Source: an uncultured bacterium (GTDB lineage: Bacteria > Verrucomicrobiota > Lentisphaeria > Victivallales > UBA1829). From it: 39,909 bases of DNA. The stretch is taken from contig URNX01000030.1 of assembly GCA_900549415.1 (NCBI GenBank), positions 1-39,909 of the forward strand, written 5' to 3'. Positions 16,834 through 24,750 of this stretch are shown here, piece after piece (within the stretch, counting starts at the first letter, position 1; the number at the start of each line of letters is the position of its first letter). Position numbers and translations under genes: made by a program. The notes below the pieces were generated by a model. That model made no database searches. It worked only from the letters and a program-made list of their open reading frames with translations, and was not told the DNA's origin.

Positions 16834-17757
16834 ATGAAACAGAGTCTGAAAGTTCTTACCATCGGAAACAGTTTTACGGACAGCCTTTCTGTTTTCTGGC
16901 AGCAGGTCGTGGAATCCGCCGGATGCGAACTCCATTTTGAGCGCGCGAACCACGGCGGATGCGAACTGCACCGTCACTGGGAATATATCTCGAACGAGGA
17001 AAGAGACCGCGTATACCGGATGTATCAGAATTACACGGCGAAGATGCGCGAAATTCTGGCGCGGGAACCGTGGGATATCGTAACGATTCAGCAGGCAAGC
17101 CACTTCAGCTGGCGCCCAGAAACCATGCAGCCGTTTGCAGGATATATTTACGATTATGTGAAAAAACATGCTCCGCAGGCGGAAGTGGTGATTCAGCAGA
17201 CGTGGGCGTACCGCGCCGATGATCCGCGCATTCGTCCCGGCGGCGTCTGGGAAATCAGCGAATGGTTCAGCGAAACCTGCAGAGAACGCGGCATTACCGT
17301 TCAGCCGGGCATGTATCATATCGACCAGACCGGAATGTACGATGCGCTCACGGCCGCGTACCGCAAACTCGCGCGCGAACTCAACTGCCGCATCATTCCG
17401 ACGGGATACGCGGTTCAGCTCGCCAGAAAAGCGCAGGAGGGGCTGTTCCCGAATTACGACCCGGAACTGCTCCATACCCTCCGCTGGCCGGATCTTCCGC
17501 CGCAGGCTTCCGAATTCGTCGGCAACATCTGGTGGGCGAAAAACGCGGAAACCGGCGAAATGGAACTCCGGCGCGACACGATTCATCTGAATGCGCGCGG
17601 ACAGTATCTTCAGGCGTGCGTCTGGTTCGCCATGCTCTACGGACGCCCCGTGTCGGATGTCACGTTCGTTCCCGATATGATCGGCAACCGCGACGCCGCG
17701 TTCCTCCGGGAAATTGCGCAGAAAGCGGTCGATGAATTCGAGCAGGAAAAACGATGA
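16834..17757 (+). CDS. DUF4886-type SGNH hydrolase
   Basis: This 307-residue protein starts with the SGNH block I (LTIGNSFTDSL, with the catalytic Ser in GNS). Later come the Gly-containing ANHGG, the TIQQASH segment and a late IHLNARGQYL, where the Asp/His pair of block V would lie. This matches the DUF4886 family often found next to polysaccharide-degrading genes in Bacteroidetes and Lentisphaerota. No signal peptide is seen, so it is cytoplasmic or uses another route. The substrate is unknown; an acyl-sugar ester is likely for the fold. GAGGAG lies 8 bases before the ATG. Its stop overlaps the next start by four bases (ATGA). Confidence 0.85.
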   Translation: MKQSLKVLTIGNSFTDSLSVFWQQVVESAGCELHFERANHGGCELHRHWEYISNEERDRVYRMYQNYTAKMREILAREPWDIVTIQQASHFSWRPETMQPFAGYIYDYVKKHAPQAEVVIQQTWAYRADDPRIRPGGVWEISEWFSETCRERGITVQPGMYHIDQTGMYDALTAAYRKLARELNCRIIPTGYAVQLARKAQEGLFPNYDPELLHTLRWPDLPPQASEFVGNIWWAKNAETGEMELRRDTIHLNARGQYLQACVWFAMLYGRPVSDVTFVPDMIGNRDAAFLREIAQKAVDEFEQEKR

Positions 17758-18047
17758 ATGCAAATCTGAAAAAGACTCTTTTCCTTTTGTGGGATGCGTT
17801 TGCGGTTTTCGCGCTCGTCTTCACGGTATCGATGATGTTTGCGCTGCATTCCGCCCTGATCGTTTCGGCGGAGTTCATTGTGATCTTTCTCTTCCTTCTG
17901 CACCGTCTGATGAACTGGTCACAGCCGGAGCGGAAAGGAAATATTTTCCGTACGGCATTCTGGCATTGCATGCGCGGATACGGCGTGCTGATGCTGGTCT
18001 TCATACTGGTTTCACTGATAATCGCATCATTCGGAGGTGCAAAATGA
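17754..18047 (+). CDS. Small membrane protein of unknown function
   Basis: A 97-residue protein with three hydrophobic segments: about 8-32, 34-50 and 72-93. They are separated by a basic loop (HRLMNWSQPERKGNIFRT). No family is recognised. It overlaps both neighbours by four bases (ATGA at each end), so it is clearly an integral part of a translationally coupled operon running from the LptF/G-like gene to the lipoprotein gene. A role at the envelope is a guess from that context. Confidence 0.75.
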   Translation: MNANLKKTLFLLWDAFAVFALVFTVSMMFALHSALIVSAEFIVIFLFLLHRLMNWSQPERKGNIFRTAFWHCMRGYGVLMLVFILVSLIIASFGGAK

Positions 18048-18457
18048 AGTATTTTCTGTTTCTGCTTCCCGTGTTTCTTCTGACCGGCTGCGCATCGGGT
18101 CCGGTCTATACGGAACTAAACCGTTCCGCGCTTCCTTCGGCGAGTGCGGAGGAACAGGCGTTTTTTGAAAAACTCTCCCCGGCGGGAAAAATTTCCGCAC
18201 GGCAGATTGAAACCATTCATCTCTGTTACTGGCAGCGTTCCGCAACGGAGCGTATATGGATGCTCTGGACCGACGCGAAGGCGGAACGCGTTCCGCTGAC
18301 CTCCGACGGCTCAATCTATGCCGTCTACGATGCGACCGGAAAAAAAGCTCGGCTGGAAGTCGGAGGCGGAGCCGTTTCGTATGCCGACTTGACTTCAAAA
18401 CCGCTGTATATCATCGGCTCCGGAAAACTCACGCTGGATGTTCCTCTCGAAAAGTAA
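18044..18457 (+). CDS. Small lipoprotein of unknown function
   Basis: A 137-residue protein with a lipoprotein signal: MKYFLFLLPVFLLTGC, with Cys16 in the lipobox LTGC. The remaining 120 residues look like a small alpha/beta domain and match no family I know. The start at 18044 is supported by GGAGG (18033-18037) and by the four-base overlap with the previous gene. Asn/Ser are absent at position +2 (Ala follows the Cys), so outer-membrane sorting would be expected by the Escherichia coli rule. It ends the LptF/G-DUF4886 operon, immediately before a hairpin. Confidence 0.82.
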   Translation: MKYFLFLLPVFLLTGCASGPVYTELNRSALPSASAEEQAFFEKLSPAGKISARQIETIHLCYWQRSATERIWMLWTDAKAERVPLTSDGSIYAVYDATGKKARLEVGGGAVSYADLTSKPLYIIGSGKLTLDVPLEK

Positions 18458-18458
18458 A

Positions 18459-18500
18459 AGAGACGGCGCCGCCTGAAAGCGTCGGCAGCGCCCCGTCTCT
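18459..18500 (-). terminator. Terminator between convergent genes
   Basis: AGAGACGG (18459-18466) pairs with CCGTCTCT (18493-18500), and further GC pairs inside are possible with a small bulge. On the minus strand the stem runs into CTTTTACTTTT, giving a proper U-tract for the FAD-oxidoreductase gene. On the plus strand it lacks a T-run, so it serves the lipoprotein operon less well. It begins two bases after the lipoprotein stop codon. Confidence 0.75.
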
Positions 18501-18511
18501 CCGCCGGATTC

Positions 18512-19756
18512 TTACAGTCCGATATCCGCAAAGTGAATTGCAAAACCAAGTTTCCGCAACTCATCCTGCAGATTTGAAACGGAGATTTCGCCGGGCTCTT
18601 TTCCCGCATCGATTGCAAGCGAGGCGGCAAGACCGGCAACCTGACCCGTCATCGCGGCGGAGGGAATCACTCGCGTAACCTCCCACGCGTCTCCGCTTGC
18701 GGAACTGCAGCGTCCGGCGGCAAGAAGACCGCCAAGTCCGTTCGCGGGGAACAGCGTCCGGTACGGAATCTCCCACACGTAACCCGATTTGCGCCAGTCG
18801 GCAAGGAGTCCGACCGAATCATCAAAATGCGTTGCATGCTCGTTGTCCTTCAGGACGTATGCGCCCTCGATGCATGCGATTTTGCGGAGCTGCGGCATGA
18901 CAGGAACCTTCAGGGCGTAGCATGAATTGCGGTCGTATTTGCCCGACGCGTAAAGATCCTTGTAATATTCCAGCAGGAAATGACGCGTCGCAAGCACATA
19001 ATCGGAGATCGCCTTGCCCGACGCTTCGTGCACGAGTTTCGTCTTGAGCATTTCGCGTGTGAAACCGCATTTCGCAAGATTCTCATCGGAAACGGCGCTG
19101 CTGCCATCCGCCCACGCGCCGTCAAAGTGCATGACCACACTCTCGGTAAGGTTGTCCGCCTCCTCCAGCGCATTTGCTCCCTTGCGGTACTCCAGCGCCC
19201 ACAGAGAATAGAAATTGCCTTCGCTCAGACACGGCACTCCGGCGCGGCGCGCAAGAATACAGCTGCCGCTGGCGTCGATAAACTGTTTCGCACGAATCTC
19301 GCCGCGTCCGCTTTCGTTTTCAACCACGGCGGCGGCGACCCGCCTGTTTTCGACAACGGCATCGCAGACGCGCGTATCGAACCAGACGTCGACTCCGGCA
19401 TCGCGGACCGCTTCATCAAGCGCAAGCATGAACGCGGCAGGTGAAAAGACCGTGCGGAAACGTTTGCGCTCATCCGCGTTCTTTTCTCCGCGCCAGTTCG
19501 CGGGGATTTTGCCCGGACCGTATTTGATGCTCGCACGGAGCAGCTCCTCGCTGAGCCCGAACGTCACCTGATGCCCGAATCCGTCGCACAGCGGCAGGTA
19601 GATGTAGACCAGACCGCTCGTGGCGAGTCCGCCCAGGAGAATGGTCTTTTCGACGAGGATTGTTTTCTTTCCGGAGCGCGCGGCCTGCACAGCGGCGGCG
19701 ACTCCCGCGATTCCGCCGCCGATCACGGCGACGTCACAGTTCACCTTGAAATCCAT
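18512..19756 (-). CDS. FAD-dependent oxidoreductase (FAD_oxidored family)
   Basis: This 414-residue flavoprotein has an N-terminal Rossmann fold: GGGIAG (13-18), an acidic ribose-binding residue in TILVEK, and then GGLATSGL. A second FAD contact is KQFIDASGSCILARRAG. The C terminus has NGLGGLLAAGRCSSASGDAWEVTRVIPSAAMTGQVAGLAASLA, shown here only as key phrases: LLAAGR, RVIPSAAMTGQ. This matches the FAD_oxidored family common in Planctomycetes and Lentisphaerota, whose substrates are mostly unknown. It has no Tat or Sec signal. It begins 16 bases after an IclR-family regulator gene on the same strand, which probably controls it. Confidence 0.88.
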   Translation of the reverse strand: MDFKVNCDVAVIGGGIAGVAAAVQAARSGKKTILVEKTILLGGLATSGLVYIYLPLCDGFGHQVTFGLSEELLRASIKYGPGKIPANWRGEKNADERKRFRTVFSPAAFMLALDEAVRDAGVDVWFDTRVCDAVVENRRVAAAVVENESGRGEIRAKQFIDASGSCILARRAGVPCLSEGNFYSLWALEYRKGANALEEADNLTESVVMHFDGAWADGSSAVSDENLAKCGFTREMLKTKLVHEASGKAISDYVLATRHFLLEYYKDLYASGKYDRNSCYALKVPVMPQLRKIACIEGAYVLKDNEHATHFDDSVGLLADWRKSGYVWEIPYRTLFPANGLGGLLAAGRCSSASGDAWEVTRVIPSAAMTGQVAGLAASLAIDAGKEPGEISVSNLQDELRKLGFAIHFADIGL

Positions 19757-19772
19757 GATTCTATTCCTTCCT

Positions 19773-20516
19773 TTACGCCTGAAACTCTGCTTCAGACAGG
19801 TTGTTTTCCGTTTGAATATCCCGGAGCGAAAGCAGATGCGGAATCATCGCCTCCCGCTCGCTGTAATCGTCCGAACGGCGCGTCCATGTGAGCGCGCCGA
19901 GAAACTTGCCGTCACCGAAAACCGGAACCGCGATCCGCTGCGTTCCCGGCGCTTCAAACGGAAGCTCTGAAAATCCATTTTCGCGAACCTGCGCAACACA
20001 AGTCTTCAGCTTCTCCTCCGAACCGCTCCACTCATTTTTGAAAAAACGGTCTTCCATGTGCGCATCCAGCATGATTTTCGCTTCGCGCGGCGGCAGAAAC
20101 GCCAGCATGACGAGTCCGGCAACCGAATTCAGCGGCGGCAGAAACTGAAGCACCCGCCGCGGTTCCGTCTCCGCAATCTCTTTCCACAGCAGCGCATGAA
20201 TCTGCGTTCCGCGCGACACCGAGTAAACAAACGAATGCGGCTTTGAAAACCTGCTCAGGCGGATGATCTCCGCACGCACATGCTCCAGATACAGACGTTC
20301 GCGCCGCAGAGCATTCAGTTCGCCCAATGCGGAACCCGGATGATACAAGCCGTTCCGCTTTTCCAGCATCCCGCACTGAACCAGACTCGCGACGAGATTG
20401 TAGACCGTCGTGTACTTCAACCCCGTCTGCTCTGCCGCATCGGCCAGTTTCATCCCCTCTTCCGACTGCGCGGCTATCCGCAGAATACGGTCACAGCGTT
20501 CAATTGTCTGAACCAT
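19773..20516 (-). CDS. IclR-family transcriptional regulator
   Basis: A 247-residue regulator with an N-terminal winged helix (IERCDRILRIAAQSEEGMKLADAAEQTG and LKYTTVYNLVASLV as the recognition helix) and a C-terminal GAF-like effector domain (NSVAGLVMLAFLPP, TQRIAVPVFGDGKFLGALTW). The start is placed at 20516, because GGAGGG lies 5 bases upstream. An earlier in-frame ATG at 20594 would add an AT-rich, unconserved leader. IclR proteins usually respond to small carboxylates or sugar derivatives. The gene precedes the FAD oxidoreductase in the same direction, suggesting co-transcription and autoregulation. Confidence 0.88.
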   Translation of the reverse strand: MVQTIERCDRILRIAAQSEEGMKLADAAEQTGLKYTTVYNLVASLVQCGMLEKRNGLYHPGSALGELNALRRERLYLEHVRAEIIRLSRFSKPHSFVYSVSRGTQIHALLWKEIAETEPRRVLQFLPPLNSVAGLVMLAFLPPREAKIMLDAHMEDRFFKNEWSGSEEKLKTCVAQVRENGFSELPFEAPGTQRIAVPVFGDGKFLGALTWTRRSDDYSEREAMIPHLLSLRDIQTENNLSEAEFQA

Positions 20517-20612
20517 CGAACCCTCCAGATTTTCATTATTAATGAATTTTTTTTGCTTTATAATAAAATATATCTCTTCAATAATAAAATTCAAGAGAAA
20601 AAATAAAAAAAA

Positions 20613-20641
20613 TCCGATCTTTCATTTGCCGAAAGACCGGA
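20613..20641 (-). terminator. Intrinsic terminator of the methyltransferase-LpxH-MurC-TPR operon
   Basis: On the minus strand TCCGGTCTTTC pairs with GAAAGATCGGA (one G-U pair) around a 7-base loop, followed by eight T and a further T-rich run. It lies 25 bases after the TPR gene stop. This is the clearest rho-independent terminator in the window apart from the one at 26165. Confidence 0.9.
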
Positions 20642-20666
20642 TGCGTTCAAAAGATTGTAGAATCTC

Positions 20667-21452
20667 TTATTTTTTCTCCATGCGCTTTGTCCACGGATCC
20701 TTCGGGTATTCGGAACGCAGGATTCCGGCAAACTTCTCCGCATTGGAATCCTTAAGCTCCTTCAGAACAGTGTACAGATGCGCAAGAGCTTCCGGACACT
20801 CGGGAACATCCGGGAAGAGCAGTGAGGCCTGGAGATACATCTGCGAAGCCTCCCTGAGCTTGCCGTTGCGACGGAGAATATCCCCCTTGCGGATGAATGC
20901 AAACGCGGCGTTGGAAGCGTCGGTTCCCGCCGCCATACTGTTGAGAACTGGCTCCGCCTCCTTGTACTTGCCGAGCTCAACACAAAGACTCGCACGGAGA
21001 CGCTGGACATAGTTCAGATGCGGTCTCCGAGTCTGGTCGAGCAATTCAAAATTTTTCATCGGTTCCAGTTTTTTCAGAGCCGCCTGCTTCTCGCCCAGAC
21101 CTGCAAGCGCCTCCGATTCGTGTCCGATGCAGTAGAGATCCCAGCCAAGCAGTTTGTATTTGTCATATGCAAGTTTGTACGAAGCCGCCGCCTGAGCAAA
21201 CGAACCGTTCTTCAGAAAAGCATCCGCCTTTTCAATCTCGGCGGGCTTCGGAATCCGCGCATAAAGATACTGTCCGCGCGCAATCTTCGTCCGCACTTTA
21301 GAGCCGGGAAGCGTGTATTCCAGAGAGGAATCCGGAAGAGCGGCGAGCGACTCCACTTTAAGAGAGCGCCCGTCAAGCGTGCAAATGACACTGTCTTCGC
21401 AAAATGCCGCGAGGGAGAGAATCGAGAAAAGAGCCGCAAAAATTTTTTTCAT
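20667..21452 (-). CDS. Exported TPR protein
   Basis: A 261-residue protein with a Sec signal peptide (MKKIFAALFSILSLAAFCED, cleavage probably after AFC or nearby). A short beta-rich stretch (ICTLDGRSLKVESLAAL) follows, then about four TPR-like helix pairs: KNGSFAQAAASYKLAYDKYK, ALAGLGEKQAALKKLEPM, LCVELGKYKEAEPVLNSM and RRNGKLREASQMYLQASLLF. It ends in EYPKDPWTKRMEKK. The start at 21452 is fixed by AAGGAG six bases upstream and by the signal peptide. It is the last gene of a minus-strand operon, 16 bases after the MurC-family gene. A scaffolding role in the periplasm is likely; the partner is unknown. Confidence 0.87.
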   Translation of the reverse strand: MKKIFAALFSILSLAAFCEDSVICTLDGRSLKVESLAALPDSSLEYTLPGSKVRTKIARGQYLYARIPKPAEIEKADAFLKNGSFAQAAASYKLAYDKYKLLGWDLYCIGHESEALAGLGEKQAALKKLEPMKNFELLDQTRRPHLNYVQRLRASLCVELGKYKEAEPVLNSMAAGTDASNAAFAFIRKGDILRRNGKLREASQMYLQASLLFPDVPECPEALAHLYTVLKELKDSNAEKFAGILRSEYPKDPWTKRMEKK

Positions 21453-21468
21453 GGAAAACTCCTTTTGT

Positions 21469-22884
21469 TCAAATGGTTCCGGCAAGTTCTTTCGCCCAGT
21501 CCGAAAGCGAATTGTCGCGCGCGCCCATGACAACCGCCGTATCCGATGCGCCAAGCGCACGCAGAAAGTCCGCCGCCTCCGCGCGTGTCGCAAAAAAGCG
21601 GTAGCGTCCGCCCGGATGATGCGCATCATATTCCGCGGCGACCTCCTCCGCCTTCGGACGGAATGAGGTTGTCCCGCCCGCGTAATAGACAGGCAGAAAT
21701 GCGAAAACATCGTCTTTCTTCAGCACTTTTTCGAGTGCGGGAAGCAGTTCAGGACGCATGAAACCGAACGGACCGTATCCGTGCGGCTGGAAGAGGAAAA
21801 CCGTGCGGCCTGTACAGACTTCATGCGCGGCTTCGATGCACGAGCAGATCTTTTCGACGTTGTGCGCGTAGTCGTCGTAAACCGCCGCGCCGCCCCGTGT
21901 CCTTCCGGCGAAATCGAATCTCCGCCACACGCCGGAGAAGCGTTCGATTGCGGGGAGCACGGCTTCCGGATCAAAACCCAGAAGCGAAAGCCCTGCAAGC
22001 ACAGCCGCCGCATTCGCCGCATTGTGCAGACCGGGAACCGGAAGATGAACGTCGCGTCCGTCGATCTTTGCGGTCACTTTTCCGTCTCCGGAGCGGTAAT
22101 CCGTCACACGGAAAACTTTGTATCCGTGCAGTTCCGCGGGAGCATCCGGCGCGGTGCTGAAGAGCGCAACTTTGAGGTGTTTGACACAATCGGTTCCGAC
22201 AGCGTCGAGCACGCGGTCTTCGATCACGGCGGAGATGCGGGTCTGGCGCAGGAACTTGCGGAAGACTTCGGCAAGCTCCTCTTTGGAATAGTGATCTGTT
22301 CCGATGTTCAGAATCATCGCATGATCGGCGGTGTAATTCAGAAGGGATTTATCGCTTTCATCGGCTTCAAGAACACAGAGTTTTCCGTTGCCGGGCGCGT
22401 AGTTTCCGGCAAATTCATCGCGGATGAAGTGCTTGGCGAGTCCGCCCGAAATCAGCGCAGGCGCGGCGCCGAGACGGTCCAGAGTTTCCGCGAGCCAGGC
22501 GGATACCGTCGTTTTGCCGCAGCTTCCCGTCACAGCAAAAACAGACGCGGAGAGCTTTTCGACGAGCAGGCGCATCGCTTCGGAGCGGTGCAGGCGTGCG
22601 GTTCCCTCCGGAGCACAGAGAAAGTCGGGGTTGTCCTCCTCAATTGCGGTCGAGTACACAAGTGCGGCGGGCACGGGCGGGTCGGCGTAACGGGAACCGT
22701 CCTGCGGATAGAGACGCACACCCTTTGCACGGAGAGAATCGATGATGCGTCTGTTTTCGGGTGAATTGAGCGCGCGGTCGCTGCCCGATGTTTTGCAGCC
22801 GAGCACCGACGCCATCTGCGCGAGCGCGCTCATGCCGATTCCGCCGACGCCGACAAAATGAAGAGATTCCGGCAACTGTTCCAT
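21469..22884 (-). CDS. MurC-family UDP-N-acetylmuramate ligase
   Basis: A 471-residue Mur ligase with the three-domain plan. The N-terminal Rossmann motif is GVGGIGMSA (12-20), typical of MurC. The ATP P-loop is TGSCGKTT (119-126) rather than the usual TGTHGKTT. The acidic metal site is VLEADESD, and a later NIGTDHY replaces the usual N-I-D/E-x-DH. The C-terminal domain has DDYAHN (kinase-like site) and FLFQPHGYGPFG. MurC adds L-alanine to UDP-MurNAc in peptidoglycan synthesis. The changed P-loop suggests either a divergent MurC or a paralogue such as a recycling ligase. It starts 6 bases after the LpxH-like gene. Confidence 0.85.
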   Translation of the reverse strand: MEQLPESLHFVGVGGIGMSALAQMASVLGCKTSGSDRALNSPENRRIIDSLRAKGVRLYPQDGSRYADPPVPAALVYSTAIEEDNPDFLCAPEGTARLHRSEAMRLLVEKLSASVFAVTGSCGKTTVSAWLAETLDRLGAAPALISGGLAKHFIRDEFAGNYAPGNGKLCVLEADESDKSLLNYTADHAMILNIGTDHYSKEELAEVFRKFLRQTRISAVIEDRVLDAVGTDCVKHLKVALFSTAPDAPAELHGYKVFRVTDYRSGDGKVTAKIDGRDVHLPVPGLHNAANAAAVLAGLSLLGFDPEAVLPAIERFSGVWRRFDFAGRTRGGAAVYDDYAHNVEKICSCIEAAHEVCTGRTVFLFQPHGYGPFGFMRPELLPALEKVLKKDDVFAFLPVYYAGGTTSFRPKAEEVAAEYDAHHPGGRYRFFATRAEAADFLRALGASDTAVVMGARDNSLSDWAKELAGTI

Positions 22885-22890
22885 GATCGA

Positions 22891-23634
22891 TTATCCTTTC
22901 TTCGCAAAGAGTGAACGCCACGGAGCAAGATAATACCGTTCCGCGGCTGAATCGTAAACTCCGACCTCACCGTCCTCCGCCTCCCACGCGGGGAGCACGC
23001 AGATCCCGCGCACCTCCGCCTCCTGGTGAAAATGCCCCATGAGACAGAGCGGAATCTGTTTCTTCTCCAGATCGTCGGCAAGACGGCAGAAATATTTTTC
23101 CGGGAAATTCTTTTTGTGTTTCATATTGCTCACCTTGAGTCCGCGCAGAATTCTTTGCGACAGAGGGCGCCCGACAAGCGGACCGAACAGGCGCACCAGA
23201 AACCGCGTCATCGGATTCCGCATGAAAAGACGGAACAGGCGATATGCGCAATCGGCTCCGTTGACCAGATCGCCGTGCATCAGGCACACTTTCCCGCTGG
23301 AGAGATAATATGTACGGTCGGACGCCCATGTGAAGGCGTCCGCGTGGCGTTTGGCAACATAGAATTCATGATTGCCTTCAATGAAACCGACCATGCGGCG
23401 CATCTTTTCCCTGCGGCACCAGTCAAGGAAGCGGCGGTGAACCGGATCTTCGTATGCGTCAAAAGCGATCCAGAGTTCAAAAATATCGCCGAGAAACACG
23501 ACGCCGAAGCCGGAATCCGCAATCTGCTCGAGCAGCCCGAAAAAGGGTTCCGAGGAGGCGGGATCGTCGACAATGTGCGCATCCGCGATAAAAATGATTT
23601 TTCCGTTTTTCTCCATATCCGCAATATAATTCAC
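22891..23634 (-). CDS. LpxH-like metallophosphoesterase
   Basis: A 247-residue calcineurin-type phosphoesterase with all metal-binding blocks: DAH (18-20), GDIFELW (49 onward), GNHEF, MHGDLVNG and GHFH. This combination, with the long insert after HGD containing many basic and aromatic residues, matches UDP-2,3-diacylglucosamine hydrolase. That enzyme cleaves UDP-diacylglucosamine to lipid X and UMP in lipid A synthesis. The 3' neighbour is a MurC-family gene, so both are envelope-linked. The start is uncertain: a GTG at 23634 or an ATG at 23616 (the latter reads MEKNGKIIF), and neither has a clear ribosome site. A more general pyrophosphatase role cannot be excluded. Confidence 0.82.
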   Translation of the reverse strand: MNYIADMEKNGKIIFIADAHIVDDPASSEPFFGLLEQIADSGFGVVFLGDIFELWIAFDAYEDPVHRRFLDWCRREKMRRMVGFIEGNHEFYVAKRHADAFTWASDRTYYLSSGKVCLMHGDLVNGADCAYRLFRLFMRNPMTRFLVRLFGPLVGRPLSQRILRGLKVSNMKHKKNFPEKYFCRLADDLEKKQIPLCLMGHFHQEAEVRGICVLPAWEAEDGEVGVYDSAAERYYLAPWRSLFAKKG

Positions 23635-23673
23635 TGCGGCGGATTTGCAACCGGAATTATCGAAAAACCTCTT

Positions 23674-24630
23674 TCATTTCCGTGAAGAGCGGGAACGCTT
23701 CCGGTCGGGTTCCGAATTGCGTTCCCAGAAAATGCCGTCAGAGTACCCCTGAATGCGCGGATTCTCTTTTGCAAGCTCCAGACGCTTCAGCGCCCAGCAG
23801 CAGTAATCCGGATTGCGTTCGATTCCGCAGAAGCGGCGGTTCAGTTTCGACGCAACCGCAGCTGTCGTCCCGGATCCGAGAAACGGATCGAGAACAAACC
23901 CGTTCTCCGGGCTCGACGCAAGAATGAGTTTCGCAATCAGTTTTTCCGGCTTCTGTGTGGGGTGATCGGTGTTTTCGGGCATCGACCAGTAGGGAACTGT
24001 GATGTCGTCCCAGAAATTCGAGGCGCAGGTCATGCGGAAATTGCCCTCCGCAGTCTCCTCCCAGTCTTTCGGACGCCCCTCGCTGCGATACGGCGCAATA
24101 ACCTTGCGGCGAACCTTGACGGCGTCCGGATTGAAATAATAGTCGTTTCCAACTGTGGCAAACCAGATGTCTTCCGTGCAGTTTTTCCAGTTATGCAGCG
24201 CGCCGCGTCCTTTTTCTCTCTGCCAGGTGATGCGGTTGCGGATTTTCAGGTGTTTCTGCGCGGCCGCATAAAGCGCGGCGGTGCACTGCCAGTCGCCGCA
24301 GAGATAAACCGACGCCGTCGGTGCAAGAAGCGGCACGAATGCGGAAAGACAGCGGTCAATGTACTCGAAATAGGCGTCATCGGAGATTCTGGAAAATTTG
24401 AATCCGTGGAAATCCTTGTCAAGATTGTATGGCGGGTCAAGAATCAGCAGGTCGAACGCGCCTTCCGGCAGCAGCTTTGCAACTTCAAACGAATCTCCGT
24501 TGAATACATTTCCCTCCGCCTCCTCCGCCGTCATCTTCTGATCCGGCGTAAAAAGTTTTGTGCGCAAAGCCGTCATTTCCTCCGCGGACAGCGACAGCGT
24601 CTGATTCCGTTTTGATTTCCGTTCCGTCAT
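23674..24630 (-). CDS. Beta-class DNA adenine/cytosine-N4 methyltransferase
   Basis: A 318-residue amino-methyltransferase. Catalytic motif IV DPPY (65-68) comes before the AdoMet-binding motif FLGSGTT (250-256), which is the beta-class order. Between them are the conserved ITWQREKGRGA and the SMPENTDHPTQKPEKL block seen in the M.MboII/M.RsrI/YhdJ group. Methylation of adenine N6 is therefore most likely. The N terminus (MTERKSKRNQ) and C terminus (DRKRSRSSRK) are basic. GGGAG lies 5 bases upstream of the ATG. No restriction endonuclease gene is adjacent, so it is an orphan methyltransferase, probably regulatory or protective. It heads the operon that continues into the LpxH-like and MurC-family genes. 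Confidence 0.9.
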   Translation of the reverse strand: MTERKSKRNQTLSLSAEEMTALRTKLFTPDQKMTAEEAEGNVFNGDSFEVAKLLPEGAFDLLILDPPYNLDKDFHGFKFSRISDDAYFEYIDRCLSAFVPLLAPTASVYLCGDWQCTAALYAAAQKHLKIRNRITWQREKGRGALHNWKNCTEDIWFATVGNDYYFNPDAVKVRRKVIAPYRSEGRPKDWEETAEGNFRMTCASNFWDDITVPYWSMPENTDHPTQKPEKLIAKLILASSPENGFVLDPFLGSGTTAAVASKLNRRFCGIERNPDYCCWALKRLELAKENPRIQGYSDGIFWERNSEPDRKRSRSSRK

Positions 24631-24651
24631 GCGTGCTCCCGTTATACGGAA

Positions 24652-24679
24652 AATTTAGCACATTTTTTATTTTTTGCAA
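24652..24679 (-). promoter_or_regulatory. Candidate promoter of the methyltransferase operon
   Basis: On the minus strand TTGCAA (24679-24674) and TAAATT (24657-24652) are spaced by 16 bases, ending 21 bases upstream of the methyltransferase start. Both hexamers are near-consensus for the housekeeping sigma factor. Confidence 0.45.
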
Positions 24680-24687
24680 TTTTCCAT

Positions 24688-24716
24688 TTGCAAAAATTCC
24701 TGTGATGCATTACTTT
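24688..24716 (+). promoter_or_regulatory. Candidate promoter of the esterase gene
   Basis: TTGCAA (24688-24693) and TACTTT (24711-24716) are spaced by 17 bases, 34 bases before the esterase start. The -10 is a weak match. It is divergent from the methyltransferase promoter across a roughly 120-base AT-rich gap. Confidence 0.4.
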
Positions 24717-24750
24717 ACATAAACCAACAATTAATTATGAGGCAATTCAA

